A DNA stretch of 64,000 bases from the NCBI GenBank assembly GCA_034509425.1, contig JAVTVJ010000349.1, positions 1,178,001-1,242,000 on the forward strand. The letters are read 5' to 3'. Shown one piece after another: positions 48,051 to 60,021 of this stretch. Position numbers and translations under genes: made by a program. How positions within the stretch are numbered: position 1 is the first letter of the stretch; every line of letters begins with the position of its first letter. Under the pieces are notes generated by a model that was given only the letters and a program-made list of their open reading frames with translations, was not told the origin of the DNA and did not search any database. The DNA comes from Eopsaltria australis. Taxonomy: Eukaryota > Chordata > Aves > Passeriformes > Petroicidae.

Positions 48051-49914
48051 AGTTTTCTGTGAGCAAGAGGAGACCTTTCTGATCTCATTAGGCTTTTTAC
48101 CTGCTTTAGTAAGAAATTTAGATGCCCCAATATAAAACTCTAGGTATACAGCTTTGAAGCATGAAATTTAGAAACAGCTGTTTGAACCTTAATTCTGTAT
48201 ATGGTGAATGAGGTTCAGTTTATTACAGAAATGAAATTTAAAGAATATAGGACTTTAATTAGGTATAATTATACCAATCAGTAGAAAACACTAAAAAGAA
48301 TATATAACCAAAATTCTGAATGAGATACATATATGGATCCATAGAGAGAAATTTTTTTGAGGCTGTGTTTACATCCCCACAGTGATTCCTACACTTCTTT
48401 GAGTATTCCATCTTTCCCTTCCATATATGTTGCTGCTGTGTGCTGTGATGAATTCAAGCTTGTCTGTATATGTTAGGTGTACTGTGAGAAGTCCCTCTGG
48501 GGATTTAACTTTCAGGACATTGAACTTATAAAACCCAACCTGGACTAGAAGGCAGATGAGTACATGAAAAGTTCCAGTCACCCAGGAGAGAGGCACCCTA
48601 GTCATGTGTTTTATGCTCTGGAGAAAGCATGTTGCAGCCACTCTTGTCAAATGTTTACCTAGGTTATTATTTTTTCTTACAAATCCACTACTACATCCTG
48701 GTGAATGAGACCCTTGAAGGATTTTTGATATCTTTAATATTTCAGTCTAGTAGTGCTAGATTGTAGAGAAAGCTGGATGAGAAAGAGAAATTGTAAAACT
48801 TAAAGTAGGAGAGAAAAGGTTAAGGGTTACTCATGATAAACTGATAAACCTGTTAGTATCTTGAAAGCTACCTTAATTAATTCCATGCCCAGAACACTGC
48901 TCCAATTTTGATGAAAGGCAAGTCTGGGTTCTGAAAAGCTGCAAAAGCTAGCATTTACTTCTGAAAACATGTCAGTTAGAGCGATGATTTCTACTAGTTG
49001 TAAAGTATATTAAATTTTGATATATGTTGTCAAAGAAATGGAAATGCTATACTCTTACTTCTGAATTAGGTATCTGAATACTTTTGAACATCTTTATGAA
49101 TCTCTGTGCTTCATTTTATGTCTAGAATGGCAATACTATTGCTTGTTTACCTCCAAGGCACCTATGTGCATGCATACATACAGACATGTTTGCTTTTAAA
49201 ATTGCAATCCATGATAATAAGCGCAATAAAGAAGAAATAGAATACAAGTAGTTGAAAATGTTTGACATTTTGTGTATTTTAGAGGAATAAATGTAAATGG
49301 TGTAATATATGCTTATGTGGATGAAATTTTTTTTCTTTGAGAAATGAGACAATTACCTGTTTAAAAATCAAGTTCCATCTTACAGTTAATGATGCAATAT
49401 ATAAAAATACAAAAATATACTACACTAATATAAAAAAGTAGAACATAATTTGCTTTTTAGTTTGTTTTCTTTGTAATTGCATTTACTGTAATATTTTAAA
49501 TACACCATCTTGTTCATCTTTTGTGCTCACTAGATCTGTTACTTAAAAGAAATGCCTAATTTGCTCAAGATGGGAAAAAAGTCATAAAACACTGACTGCT
49601 GCACACTTCTATGAGATAAAACAGTAAAATTTTTGAGTGAGTGCACTGACTGCATAATAGGCTTGATGTTACAGCAAGTGTATGTTGAAAATGATTTTTT
49701 TAGTATATGTGAATATAGCTGAGAACTATACTGTCAGTTGAGGAGCAATTATCCTAACTTACCATGTACTGCTCCCAAAGGAGTTTAACCTGAAAGACCC
49801 GATTTATTATTATTCACTAAGAACTTTGAATGATATCCCTGAATAGTTTGAGAATTACCTTTAATTACTCTGAGACAAGTTTGGGGTCAAAATAGGATTT
49901 AGACTCTCAAGAAT
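48051..49914. other. AT-rich non-coding DNA
   Basis: Nothing recognised; open frames are short and without domains. Confidence 0.45.
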
Positions 49915-50022
49915 TAAAAACACTAACAACAACAAAATCCCAGGCCCAAACTACCAAAAATCTCCATATAAAACCCCACAAAACAAGACAAAAAAACCAA
50001 ACCACAAACCCCCAAACATAAT
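49915..50022. repeat. A/C-rich low complexity
   Basis: Mostly caa, aaaccc and ccaaac text on the plus strand with very little G. Similar in kind to the tract at 44140. Confidence 0.75.
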
Positions 50023-52261
50023 TTTCCTCTCTGGGAAATTACCAGTTCCTTGTCTTTGGATGCATGCATGGTAATAATGAATAAATCAGAACAGACCATT
50101 CATTGTGACCACTGTTACTTGTTTTGCTACCACATTTTTCTCAATTTCATTATTTTTTGGCACTTTCAGAGTCCGTCTCCTTAAAAATAACTGAACAGTT
50201 TAATGTTCTAAACATCATTCCAAAAGAGCTACAACCTCCCTTTTCATGTAAAAAATCAACCATCTTAATCCTAATCCGTTCAAGGGTACAAATTGCATGT
50301 GATGTGATTTGGTGTGATTTAGTTAGGGGGGGGCATGGAAGGATGGGTATATTACTTTTCCAAACAGTACAGTATTTTTTGAGGACTCTCAAAGTAGTTA
50401 TGGTTTTTTCAGTCTTATGTGTGACTATGGCCTTTTCACCATAGTACTGATTTTCTTCTCTGACTTCATATGGTTTTAAGAAATCCCTTCAAATTTTGCC
50501 ATTAGAGTAACAAGTGCACAAAACTGAACTCTATTTTTGAATGAGTTTACTTAAAGGATTTTAAAAATTGTAGCTTGGAAAAAAATATTGCCCTTTAAAC
50601 TCTTTCCACTTTCTGAACTGTTATTTATATATGCTAAGAAAGAAATGTCAACAAGAGATTCTGCAGTTTTCTAGTTTTTCACATAGTTGATACTTCTCAA
50701 CCTTGTGATCTTTATAAATGCTGAATTCTTGTAAGTCAATGTTTAAACAAGATATACACTTGCTTCTCACCAGCACTGCTAAAGAAACTTGATAACTACA
50801 GTAGCACTCTGTACTCCTTTGTTTTCCTGAGAGCAGTAAATCTTTTATGCAGAAGATCATGTGATGAGGGTAAGAATCCCAGAAGACAATATGAGAAGGA
50901 TGATGAAACCCTTGCATTGAATCTTTTAAGAGAGCTCCAAATGTCAGATTTCCAGCAGGCCTCCTGTCCCTATGGAGCCCTGTTTGCCACACCATTAATT
51001 TCCATCTTCGTTGCAGATTTACGACACTGACTAGATTTTCCTACGAAAATTCCTTAAAGAAATCAAACACGCAATACGGATGTTTTTAGGGACTCTTCTG
51101 TTCAGTGGTTAACAAAGAACCTCTCTTTTTCTTGGAAATGTGCAAGCTCATATACAGGGCAACTTCTTCATTAGCAGTGCTGATCAGGGAGATGAATGAA
51201 ACATCCTCTACATTTTCATGCTGAAATGGAAAGGCATTTGCTACTAATGATATTTATTTATAATAATAGAGAGACAAATTAAAATTAAGTTTATTTCTAT
51301 GTTTTATTGATAACTGTAATTTAGTCCAATCAGACATACATAAAGCACCATAAAGACAATCAGTCTATGAGTACACTGAAAATGTATCTACTTCCTGTGT
51401 TTCCAAGACGGTTGTTATCTCACACCTATCATATGGCCAAAAATGCACTTAGTATTTTTCCAACACACTGTCTTTTGAACAAGTTGTTCAAAATAATAAG
51501 ACCTAAATTTGGCACATTAAACAAATTTTTCTTGAAGAACTAGGAAAGGCTAATTAGAAAGAAAAGGCTGAAAAAATCTGTTGGAATATAAAGCCCTTAC
51601 AGAGCTCTTGTCTGGTAAGCAGGATGAGTCTTGGACTCCTGTGGTATATGAGTAATGAGGGGAAGACAATTCCACCATCACTTCATTTTAGACAGTAATC
51701 AAAGATCCAGTGAGACATCATATTTGGCACTGGTACGAAGTAAAACAAACTTGAGGAAAGATTTGTCATTTGGACTTTACAGTGGTATTGGTTGCACTTC
51801 ATCAGCATCAGCTTGAAAGGTTATCTAGGACAGGTTGCAAAGGTATATATCATCGCCCTCTTTTTTCTTTGTCTGGAAACCAAGAGTGTAATTCTGCAGC
51901 AATAAACATCAGGTAACCTAACCTAACCTTTTCTACCTTATATCTACCTTCAATACTTTCTGCCCAGGCATCTCTAGAAATTCCACAGAGGCTTTATTGT
52001 TTAATACCAGAGTTACTCATTCAAAGTTACTTGACATTATTTTGATTTATTGGAGTGGTCTAGTAACTCACTTAAATCCTAATGTAAATAAAACACCTGC
52101 TAGAGACAGGTTTCAGGAATATGTTCCAACTTTCAATGTTCCCATAGTGATCATATAACATCACATTTTCCTTCAAGAGAAGACCAGGTGTTAAACATAG
52201 TCCAAGCCCCAGTTTTTGCTGAATTGTTCCCCTTGCTACCAGCATCCTGTACTCTTTTTAT
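50023..52261. other. AT-rich non-coding DNA
   Basis: No named repeat or gene. Overlapping open frames on both strands at 50124-50444 and a 115-codon minus frame at 50648-50995 have no recognisable domains. A short telomere-like word pair (cctaacctaacct) at about 51918-51930 is too short to mean much. Confidence 0.45.
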
Positions 52262-53494
52262 CCTTTATGAAATAGTCATGCAGACCGCTCCAGAGTTGAA
52301 TGTTTAAGCACAACCTCATCTCCAGTGTTTCAACAGGGTTGTACCTCTATTTTAAAAGGAATCTGTGCAGCTACTGAACCCATTATGGGTGGGACATACC
52401 ATGGAGTTTATTGCTTATTTAGTGAATTTACAACCTCCCACAAGTGGGATTGTTTCCTAGACATAGTACAAGTTCACTCTTTTGTAGCTATTAGTTTAGT
52501 AGCCTATTCCTCCAATCTACTGTCCTATTACTTTCAGGCTGTAAAGTTCTTTGTCCATTGAAGCACACCATTTGTACTTCTTTGTACTCAACAGGATCTG
52601 CTATAAAACTGGATTTCTCAAGTAGCAAACCATCGATTTAGACCCGCAATTCAGCTTGTTGGGGATACTCCCTCTACCCTGACTATTTCTAGCTCTGTAT
52701 CAATGTATTTTCAGCCTTCTGGTTCTCATGTTGAGGGAACACTACACAATAAACTATTTGCCAAGTTTCCTGAACAGATTTTCAAAATGTCCTTTTGAAA
52801 TGTGCTGTAGCATTGTTTGAGGAAAAAGAGCCAGTCCAAAATTTGTTTGGCCAGAACATTCTCACAGGCCATCCTCATATCAAAGCTCACTGAACTAGTG
52901 GTGGGGGCCAAGCCACTTCCCTGCAGGTTCCAATGGATTTGCATGCTGTATCCGATCTCTGGTGGTGCTCATGGGATGAAGGAGTGAGGGGTCCTACTGC
53001 CTGACTTGATCCTGACTACCAGCTCTCCCAGCACAGCATTGCATAGCCCATGCAGTGGTCACTTCATTAATGCTTTGTCAAAACATTTCTGCCAAACACA
53101 GAAGCACTCCCTGGATGCACTATCTGGAGGGTCTTTGGCCTTAGTATTTTTGAGAGCAGTCGGAGGGTATTTTGCCTGGACTTTAGACATTTTTGTGTGG
53201 GCTGAAATCCCACCCTAAAGCCTGGTGTTTCTTGTCCCCCATATCCATATGTGTAACTCAGCTGTTCACATTCTTTTGATTAACTCAAGAAGAAGCATTT
53301 AAATGAGTCCATCCATTCAGCAGATCCATCCAGGTGATCTAGCCATTCATCCAGACCAAAATCCCCTGCGTGTCCTTGGTACTGAACAAAGCTTGGCTCC
53401 CTTTACAGCAGCCCCTCTCTTCCCTATGTCCTTCCCTCTTCTTGAGGCTTCCTGGCACCATAGGTGCTCATTGACTAGTGACATTTTTCTTTAA
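52262..53494 (+). pseudogene. Unidentified decayed coding-like block
   Basis: One plus-strand frame is read through about 411 codons with only 8-9 stops, where some 20 would be expected by chance in such DNA. Three separate open pieces (52325-52561, 53006-53218, 53303-53494) all lie in that frame. GC is higher than in the flanks, mainly in 52850-53490. Readable pieces include IQLVGDTPSTLTISSSVSMY near 52645-52705 and GSLALVFLRAVGGYFAWTLD near 53130-53190. I do not recognise a family. The minus strand also has a fairly open frame (52726-52944), so the coding direction is unsure. It may be a retrocopy of a host gene, the interior of an old retroelement, or chance. Confidence 0.25.
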
Positions 53495-56400
53495 ATTATC
53501 TGCTAGCTTTTTCTTTTGCAAAACGTGGTGAATAATTGGTTCATACAATTGTGGGTCATCTCCACCTTTTCCATCGCAAATTGGTGCAGTAGGTAAAATG
53601 AGAAAAGTTTTAATTCTTTTCCATTTGTACCTTTGATTTTTGGAGAGCGTTTTGTTTAAAAAAATCCCACTGAATCACATGGCAGGTGCAGTTTTACCAG
53701 TAATCCACTCTGTTTCAGTGTTTATTCTTTTCTGCCATCACTCTAGTAACATTTCAATCTAGTCTAAAGGATGCAGAGACAGAGAACATGCTAACAAGAA
53801 ATAAACTTCTTTACAGGAAATAAATTGTAAAATTAAAAGGGAATTTGCATGATTTCATTCCATTTTCATTTGTGTTTTCATCAAAAATGAAAACAGAGGA
53901 CCATATTTTACTATTTTTAATAGAGAATAACTAAATAATGAAACAAATATTCAGATAATATAATGTAATTTTTATCACTAAAAAGACCCAAATCATCTCC
54001 AGCATGGTTTATACGATATGATTTTTGTTCATCTGGATAATTATAGTTAATTTTCTTCCCTCATGTTATACTATATAACACATTACCTTCAAGTTGTTTC
54101 AGACTATCTTGCTTCCATTTCATCCTATCAAAATGTTTTCCAGGTTCTTTACAAAACCTGTTTATTGAATTTGATCAGCAACTGCACTTGAAAAAATGAT
54201 ACACTGATCTCCATAAAATTCTAATTGTGTATTTTGGGAACTAATCCTTATTGGTTACCAAATTATTCATCAGCTGGCAAGGAAAATCTTTGGCAACCTT
54301 TGTCAGGTACTTGAGTAATAATTTGCTGACTTTAATTGCCACACCTACAAATGTTCTGATTTTGGGTAAGAGCTTTAGTTAGATGATATTTTGTGTTGTT
54401 TCTTGATTTTCAAAAATAATTTTTAATCGTGTGTGGATGATTTTTTCTTTGCTGGATACATCATTAGCAAAACCTTTTTTTGTATTTTTATTTACGTGGA
54501 TTTCAGCTTTTTAATGTAAATGCATATGTAAGTAAATAGACTGTTCTCTTCAATAATACATAAGATGGTGCTTGGACCCCAAAGTCTGTAAAAATTATAC
54601 ATAATTGGTGCTGTCAGCATCAATGCAGCTTTTAAGTATTAGATATCCAATGAATAACATTACATTTATGAAGAATTGGGAATGATGAATGTACACTACT
54701 GCTAATGCATGCTGCCATCATATCTATTGAACAGTTATGATTCATTGCAGATCTCCTCAAATGCTGTGCTGGTCTAAACTAATGCAGACAACGTTTCCCC
54801 GCAGAAGGAAATAACTTATAAAATTAAATTATACTTCTCAATTTTAGAGCTGCTATTACAATTTAGATTTGTATATCTATGATTACATAACATAAAGTAC
54901 CACAGTTTCCAAAGACAATTAAAACAAAACAGATAGCTTATCACAGCTTCAGTCTCAGAGTCCTTTAGCAATCACAAATAAACACAGTCATAAATCTGTA
55001 AATCCCAGGTCTGATTGTATTCTCCCAGATGCTGTTCTTCATTAGCATGACATCTTCAGTTTATGTGCACTGTAAAGACATCATCCTGAAATGCAAACAC
55101 AATATTTAGAGTGAGGTAAATGCAGGTTGTGCAATTCACCTATTCCTGAATTCGTAACTTAACTTTCACAGTTTACAGAGTCACATTTCCCCATTTTAAC
55201 TATTTTTATTTTACTGATTTGTAACAAACGGTTCCCACTTAGACTTGAAAAGTTATCAGGGATAACTTCAGACACACATTTTCTCTGACCAGTTCTGCTG
55301 TTCTTAGCTTTGCCTGGTCCTCTGCTTTGAAAAGGACAGCTTTGCCTCTCGTCACTCTGTCTCCTGCTCTGAGTTCTTCCACAGTCTTCATGTGGATACT
55401 TCCACAGGTTTTATTACCAGACTCTTGCTTTCTTTTAGGCTTCAGAAATCTTCCACTCTCTATTCCTTCTTCCTTCATTTTACTTTTTCAAGCAACTCTC
55501 CTAGTGAAGGTACTTGTCACAAGCATTGTTCGATTGTTAACTACAGTAATGCAGAATTTAATTCTATTGTGTGTATTCACATATTAACTATAAATTATTC
55601 ACATTTTCAGACTGACAAACCAACAAGATAAAAAAAAAAGAAAAACCTTTCCAAAAATTGATGACATGAAACTGAGAATTTTTAAATGTTTATTTTCTAC
55701 TTTCACTTACTTTATTACTTATTGGGTGTTTGAATATAATACCCACATAACTTATTTTAGTTTGAAGGTGCTTGTTTATTTATGTTGAATAGTTTATGGT
55801 GAGTACAGAAGAAAGAAAAAAATTGAGTAGTGTGAAGCAAAGTTATCCAGCCCATGTTTCTGTTCAAATGAATAATAAATTGCACAGGGAATACTAGTAT
55901 TTTTCTGCAACAGTCCATTCTGATTTATTATGTACTGTCTTGTTACAACTGATTAGAAATAAAGGAACTGAAAATTATTTTCAGTGTAATTGGTTCCCCT
56001 CCCATTGAAAGAGTAGAGGAATGTGCCTACAAAGGCAGCAGCTAATAGATTGTTCTAATAGTTTTCTCTGCTAGATAACAAAATGAGACACATGGGGATC
56101 TTTCCCCAGTGTCATTAGTATTGTGCTATGTGAACCTTGACAAATGTTCTCGGTTTCAGTCATCAAATCACCTTTTTCATTCTGCAGGAAGTGGACATAA
56201 AATGACTTCCCCGAAAAATAGAATAAAATAAAGACTTCATCACCCCAAAATGTTAATGCTTGATAAAATCAAGCCATCAGGAATAGATCTAAGCAGGAGA
56301 ATGTTGAGAATTGTTATTACCCATTGTATATCCTTCGGATACATTGACACTAATTTCTATAAAACACGTGTATCATATAGTGACCACTACTGGTTAACAA

Positions 56401-58553
56401 TGCTGTGCAATAGCTTGTGTAAAAATAATGAAGTGAAATCCTTTTCCAGTACAATTAAGACAGTTTCGTATGGAATAGAAGCTACTTGTGTTTTCAGGAC
56501 AGTGACTGATACTGTCCAAGCATTTATCATATTAGCATTGGGGTTGACAGTTTTTAGCAGATCATCATGGCTTTAATTTTTTAACTATAGTTTATCCTGA
56601 GTAAACAGCAGCTAATGGCTATCCAGAAGAGACATCCTATTCTGAATATTTGGCCACCATCAATGATCCAGATACAGCAAAGATGCAACTCAGAGTTGTG
56701 TATGTTCAGGTTACTGTGACAAAACAACTTTTCCCTTAGTGAAAGGGTGACGTGGTTACGACAAGTTCCGCCTTATGTTCTATATTAAAGTTGATCCCTC
56801 ACTGTACTGGAAAAATGCCTAAGGTGGATTCCCAATATTCTTTTCTAATTAATGCCTATAGTAAAATCACTGCTAGCTTGCCAGAGCACCTACAGAGACA
56901 TAACCCACTTTTGAAAACTACCCAACCAAACATAATTGTTAATAGTGCCATTCTCTGCAACGTGCTGTATGTTCTGCATGGAGACTCATGATACCTTTCA
57001 TTGTTTTGGCATGCACCCCATTTTCAGTCACTTTTTTTATTGTCATTGGAAGCAACCTGAGTATTTAGGTCCTGTAGACCTCTTTGGTCCTCTTTGAGAA
57101 AGCAGAGAAGAGATACACTATAGATTATGTGTCAATTAACCTTTTCCTTGCAGCTGAGAGTAACCTCAGCCTCTTGTTTCCTGAAGAAAATTGGAAAATT
57201 CTGGAGGCTGACTTTTCCTAACTCATTTCCAAACATAGAAGTAACATAGAAAAGAAGCATATATTTGTAAAATAAATTACATATAATCAAAGAAATTATT
57301 CAAATAGATGTTGTGTTGTATGAAGTTTCTGTTTGTTTGGATTTTTTAACACCTGAAAATTATCTAATGTGATTATTTCCATAATGTAATTCCACAACTA
57401 ATTGAAAGAGACTTAGTAAGTACAATACTGAAATATCAATATTTTTAATTAGTATAGCATATATAAACTAATTAAAATGTTTTCTATGGGTCTTTAAAAT
57501 TAGTTTTAATTGCCAGATTATAGTTTTAAAATGGAAGTGGGGTTTTTTTACAATTCTCATAAACAACAGTGTAGAGCAAATAGTTCAAGCAGAAAGTGAT
57601 TAAGAATTAAGCAATTTTTACTCCGGGTCTGCATGTCACCTGGAGTCAGAAGTATTGTAAATAAAATTGCTTAGACAAAAAAAGGGAGGTTTTATTTTCT
57701 TTATTGAGCATTTTGTTTATTGAGCATATTGACCAAATAGAAACTAGCAGATGAAGCCTTGATGTAGTGCATGCTCCAAACATCAAATCTGGTGAAATAG
57801 ACATCTGAACACCTATTCCTTCATGTGGAAAAGGAGCAGACCATCCTTGGAAGGAATCTCTATAAAAATTTAGACCTCCTGCTTTGCTGCTGGGAAATAC
57901 ATAATTAATTTTCACTCTACTTCCTGTATGGGTAAAACTTAATTTAGTATTCAGCTTCAGAAGTGTAGAATGCTTTCACTCCAGTATTTTGCAAGCAGCA
58001 TTTTACATTTTGGAACCCAAATGTATCACCATCTTATCAAGATTATTTTGAAACAGAAGATTTACATCCTTCTTCTAGTAGACTTAGAGTGTTTATATCA
58101 GCCCCATAATACTTATGTAAAATCCCCAGTGCTCAGAAACTGGGTGCTTCTTTTTCCTTCTTGCTGTGGGCAGAGCAGTAGTACAGAATGATTTCTGAAT
58201 CAAGCAGCTCTGCTACTGTCAGCAGCCAGGCTTAATTAGCCCTGTTGTGCTGTATTGCTGTTTTGATTTTTGTATGTGTGAGACAGCTTGTCTCCACATC
58301 ATGTTTTTGAAGTTTTATGATAATGTATGAGAGAGTCCAAGGTTTATTGATTTAGAAAAAAAATACAGAATCTAAAAATGACTGTCCATTTCATCCTTCA
58401 AGTACTTACTGGGGAATGGGAAGTTACACACCAGCATTAAATATCCAACTGATAAGATACAAAAACATACTAATATGCACTAAAATGTGATTTTACCCAC
58501 TTCTATGCATATGCCTTAACCATAAAGCTCCTGTGTCATTTTTCCTCCTCTAG
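53495..58553. other. AT-rich non-coding DNA, nothing recognised
   Basis: No named repeat and no gene. A near-tandem duplication of about 14 bases (ctttattgagcat / gtttattgagcat) lies at 57698-57730. Open frames, such as 56250-56576, show no domain. Confidence 0.45.
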
Positions 58554-58655
58554 TTTTGGTCTGGTTTTTGGGAATGTGTGGGCGATTGTTTGTTTAGGTT
58601 TCATCTGGTTTTTTTTAATTGTGTTTTTGGGATTCCTTTTTTTCCACCTTTTTTG
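58554..58655. repeat. T/G-rich low complexity
   Basis: gtttgttt and ggtttttt text with little A or C on the plus strand. Confidence 0.7.
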
Positions 58656-59425
58656 TGCTCTTGCCTGTGTGGTTATAGAGTTTCAATAGACAAGTGACAG
58701 GTTCCTCAGGCTCCAGAGTACACCCAAGTCTTGTAGCTAGGACTATCTTTCTCATGAGAATTATGGATATCTGTGCAATTAAGAGCAAGCTGAGCTACTG
58801 TAGTCCGCATTTTTATTGCTGTTCAAACAGTGGAATCAAATTAGATGAGCCACAATCTGTGCAGGATCCTTCGTGAACTATAAAACTGTATAATTCTCAT
58901 GAAGTTTTCAGTTCAGAATTAGATGAAAGGTTTAGTGGTGGTATGCAAGATACCTGATGACTCACCAAGTTATGCAATGCTAAATATTTAGAGCTAAATA
59001 ACACATATTTTGATATAAAGTTTTGGGACCTAAGAGAATGTCTCCAGTCTTCTCCATTTGCCAGACTGGAACATACCCAGATGTTTACAGAAACATCAGA
59101 GATGACTGCAGACTGTTGCCTTATATTGCTCTCCAAACCACTGGATACCAACTCAGGTCTATTGAATTCTTCCCATTCACTCAGGAGCAAAATTCCTTAT
59201 ATTCAGGTTCCAGGTTCTAGTTTTGTACCCTAGAAAACATGCATCCTTTTTACTGGCCTGACAATTCCCCTTCTAACTTAGAAATTAGTTTCAGGTAACC
59301 TTAGGCATGTGCAGTACAGCTTTCTGTATGACCCTGGAATCACTTTTTAATCAGTAAATTTACAAAAAAGGTACAATTAAGATCCTTGCCTCAGTTTAAG
59401 AGGAATCATATTCGGAAAGCACTTC
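58656..59425. other. Non-coding DNA, nothing recognised
   Basis: Open frames on both strands at 58897-59220 overlap and show no domain. Confidence 0.45.
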
Positions 59426-59431
59426 TTTTAT
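59426..59431. repeat. Target-site duplication TTTTAT (left copy)
   Basis: TTTTAT at 59426-59431 is repeated at 60016-60021 across the LTR. A 6-bp duplication is the mark of class II (ERVK-like) integrases. Confidence 0.9.
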
Positions 59432-59744
59432 TGTTGTGGTGGTTCCAAGTCCCCAGAAAACCCTTTTCCCCCCACTAGGAAGCCCGGGGCTGGGGACTCC
59501 CCTGGGGCAGAGCCCAGGGTGGTTTGTCCTGTAGATGGGCCAGGCTTCCCGGGGGCTGGCTACCCTGTCCCCAGCTGCCACTCTCCTGTCTTATCACCTT
59601 TAGGCTCCAGAACTCTATACTTGATTGTATTATCCCCTGCCAGTCTCCCCTTCTCCTCTCCCTTCCTTTCCCCGTTGGTTCCTGTCCCCCGACCCCTCCC
59701 TGGTTCCTCCCCCGAGCCTGCCAGTGATTGGTTTGCAATCCCTC

Positions 59745-59750
59745 AATAAA
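59745..59750 (+). terminator. LTR polyadenylation signal AATAAA
   Basis: AATAAA followed within about 10 bases by GTCTGTTGC; it marks the R/U5 end in the forward LTR. Confidence 0.75.
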
Positions 59751-59775
59751 AGTCTGTTGCAGAAGGTGGCCCAGG

Positions 59776-59836
59776 TCTTTCACCTGGGTGCCCAGAGAGC
59801 TGGCAACACGGTGTCTCTGTTATCTCAGGTGAAAGA
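59776..59836 (+). repeat. 11-bp inverted repeat in LTR R/U5
   Basis: TCTTTCACCTG at 59776-59786 and CAGGTGAAAGA at 59826-59836 are perfect reverse complements separated by 39 bases. In retroviral RNA a stem here would sit just after the polyadenylation signal. Confidence 0.75.
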
Positions 59837-60015
59837 ACCCTCCCGCGTTACTCCGGCTCTTCGGTTACAGTGACCACCAAAAGGGGTGGACACAGCCTGC
59901 AGTAAAGGGCAAGGGCCCTGACAGCAGGGAACCCGCGGGGACGCTGACTGTAAACGCTGTAGGGCTGCTGTCCGAGACCCTGGTGGGCATTGGCCGGCCC
60001 ACGCCAATGGCCACA

Positions 60016-60021
60016 TTTTAT
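60016..60021. repeat. Target-site duplication TTTTAT (right copy)
   Basis: Second copy of the 6-bp duplication flanking the forward LTR. Confidence 0.9.

Larger units (their letters stand above)
59432..60015 (+). mobile_element. Young solo LTR (584 bp), ERVK-like, forward
   Basis: It starts TGTTGTGGTGGTTCC and ends AATGGCCACA (TG...CA), flanked by a perfect 6-bp direct repeat TTTTAT, which fixes both ends and points to an ERVK-like (class II) element. U3 is C/T-rich, with an inverted CCAAT word (ATTGG, 59727-59731). AATAAA lies at 59745-59750, followed by a short R and a GC-rich U5. CpGs are abundant (cgcgtt, ctccggctcttcgg, ccgcggggacgc, ggccggcc), in sharp contrast to the flanks. In a methylating genome this means little time for CpG decay, so the insertion is recent. 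No primer-binding site, gag or pol follows: a solo LTR. Open frames here (59475-59783 minus, 59519-59873 plus) are by-products of GC content. Confidence 0.92.

Noticed and set aside
51918..51930. Telomere-like cctaacctaacct
   Set aside because: Only two units; expected by chance in this length of sequence.
59475..59490. CCCACTAGGAAGCC, reminiscent of a CTCF core
   Set aside because: Two mismatches at strongly constrained positions, and it lies within the LTR.
59475..59873. Overlapping open frames of 60-100 codons
   Set aside because: They lie inside the CpG-rich solo LTR on both strands; LTRs of this kind do not encode proteins and no domain is present.
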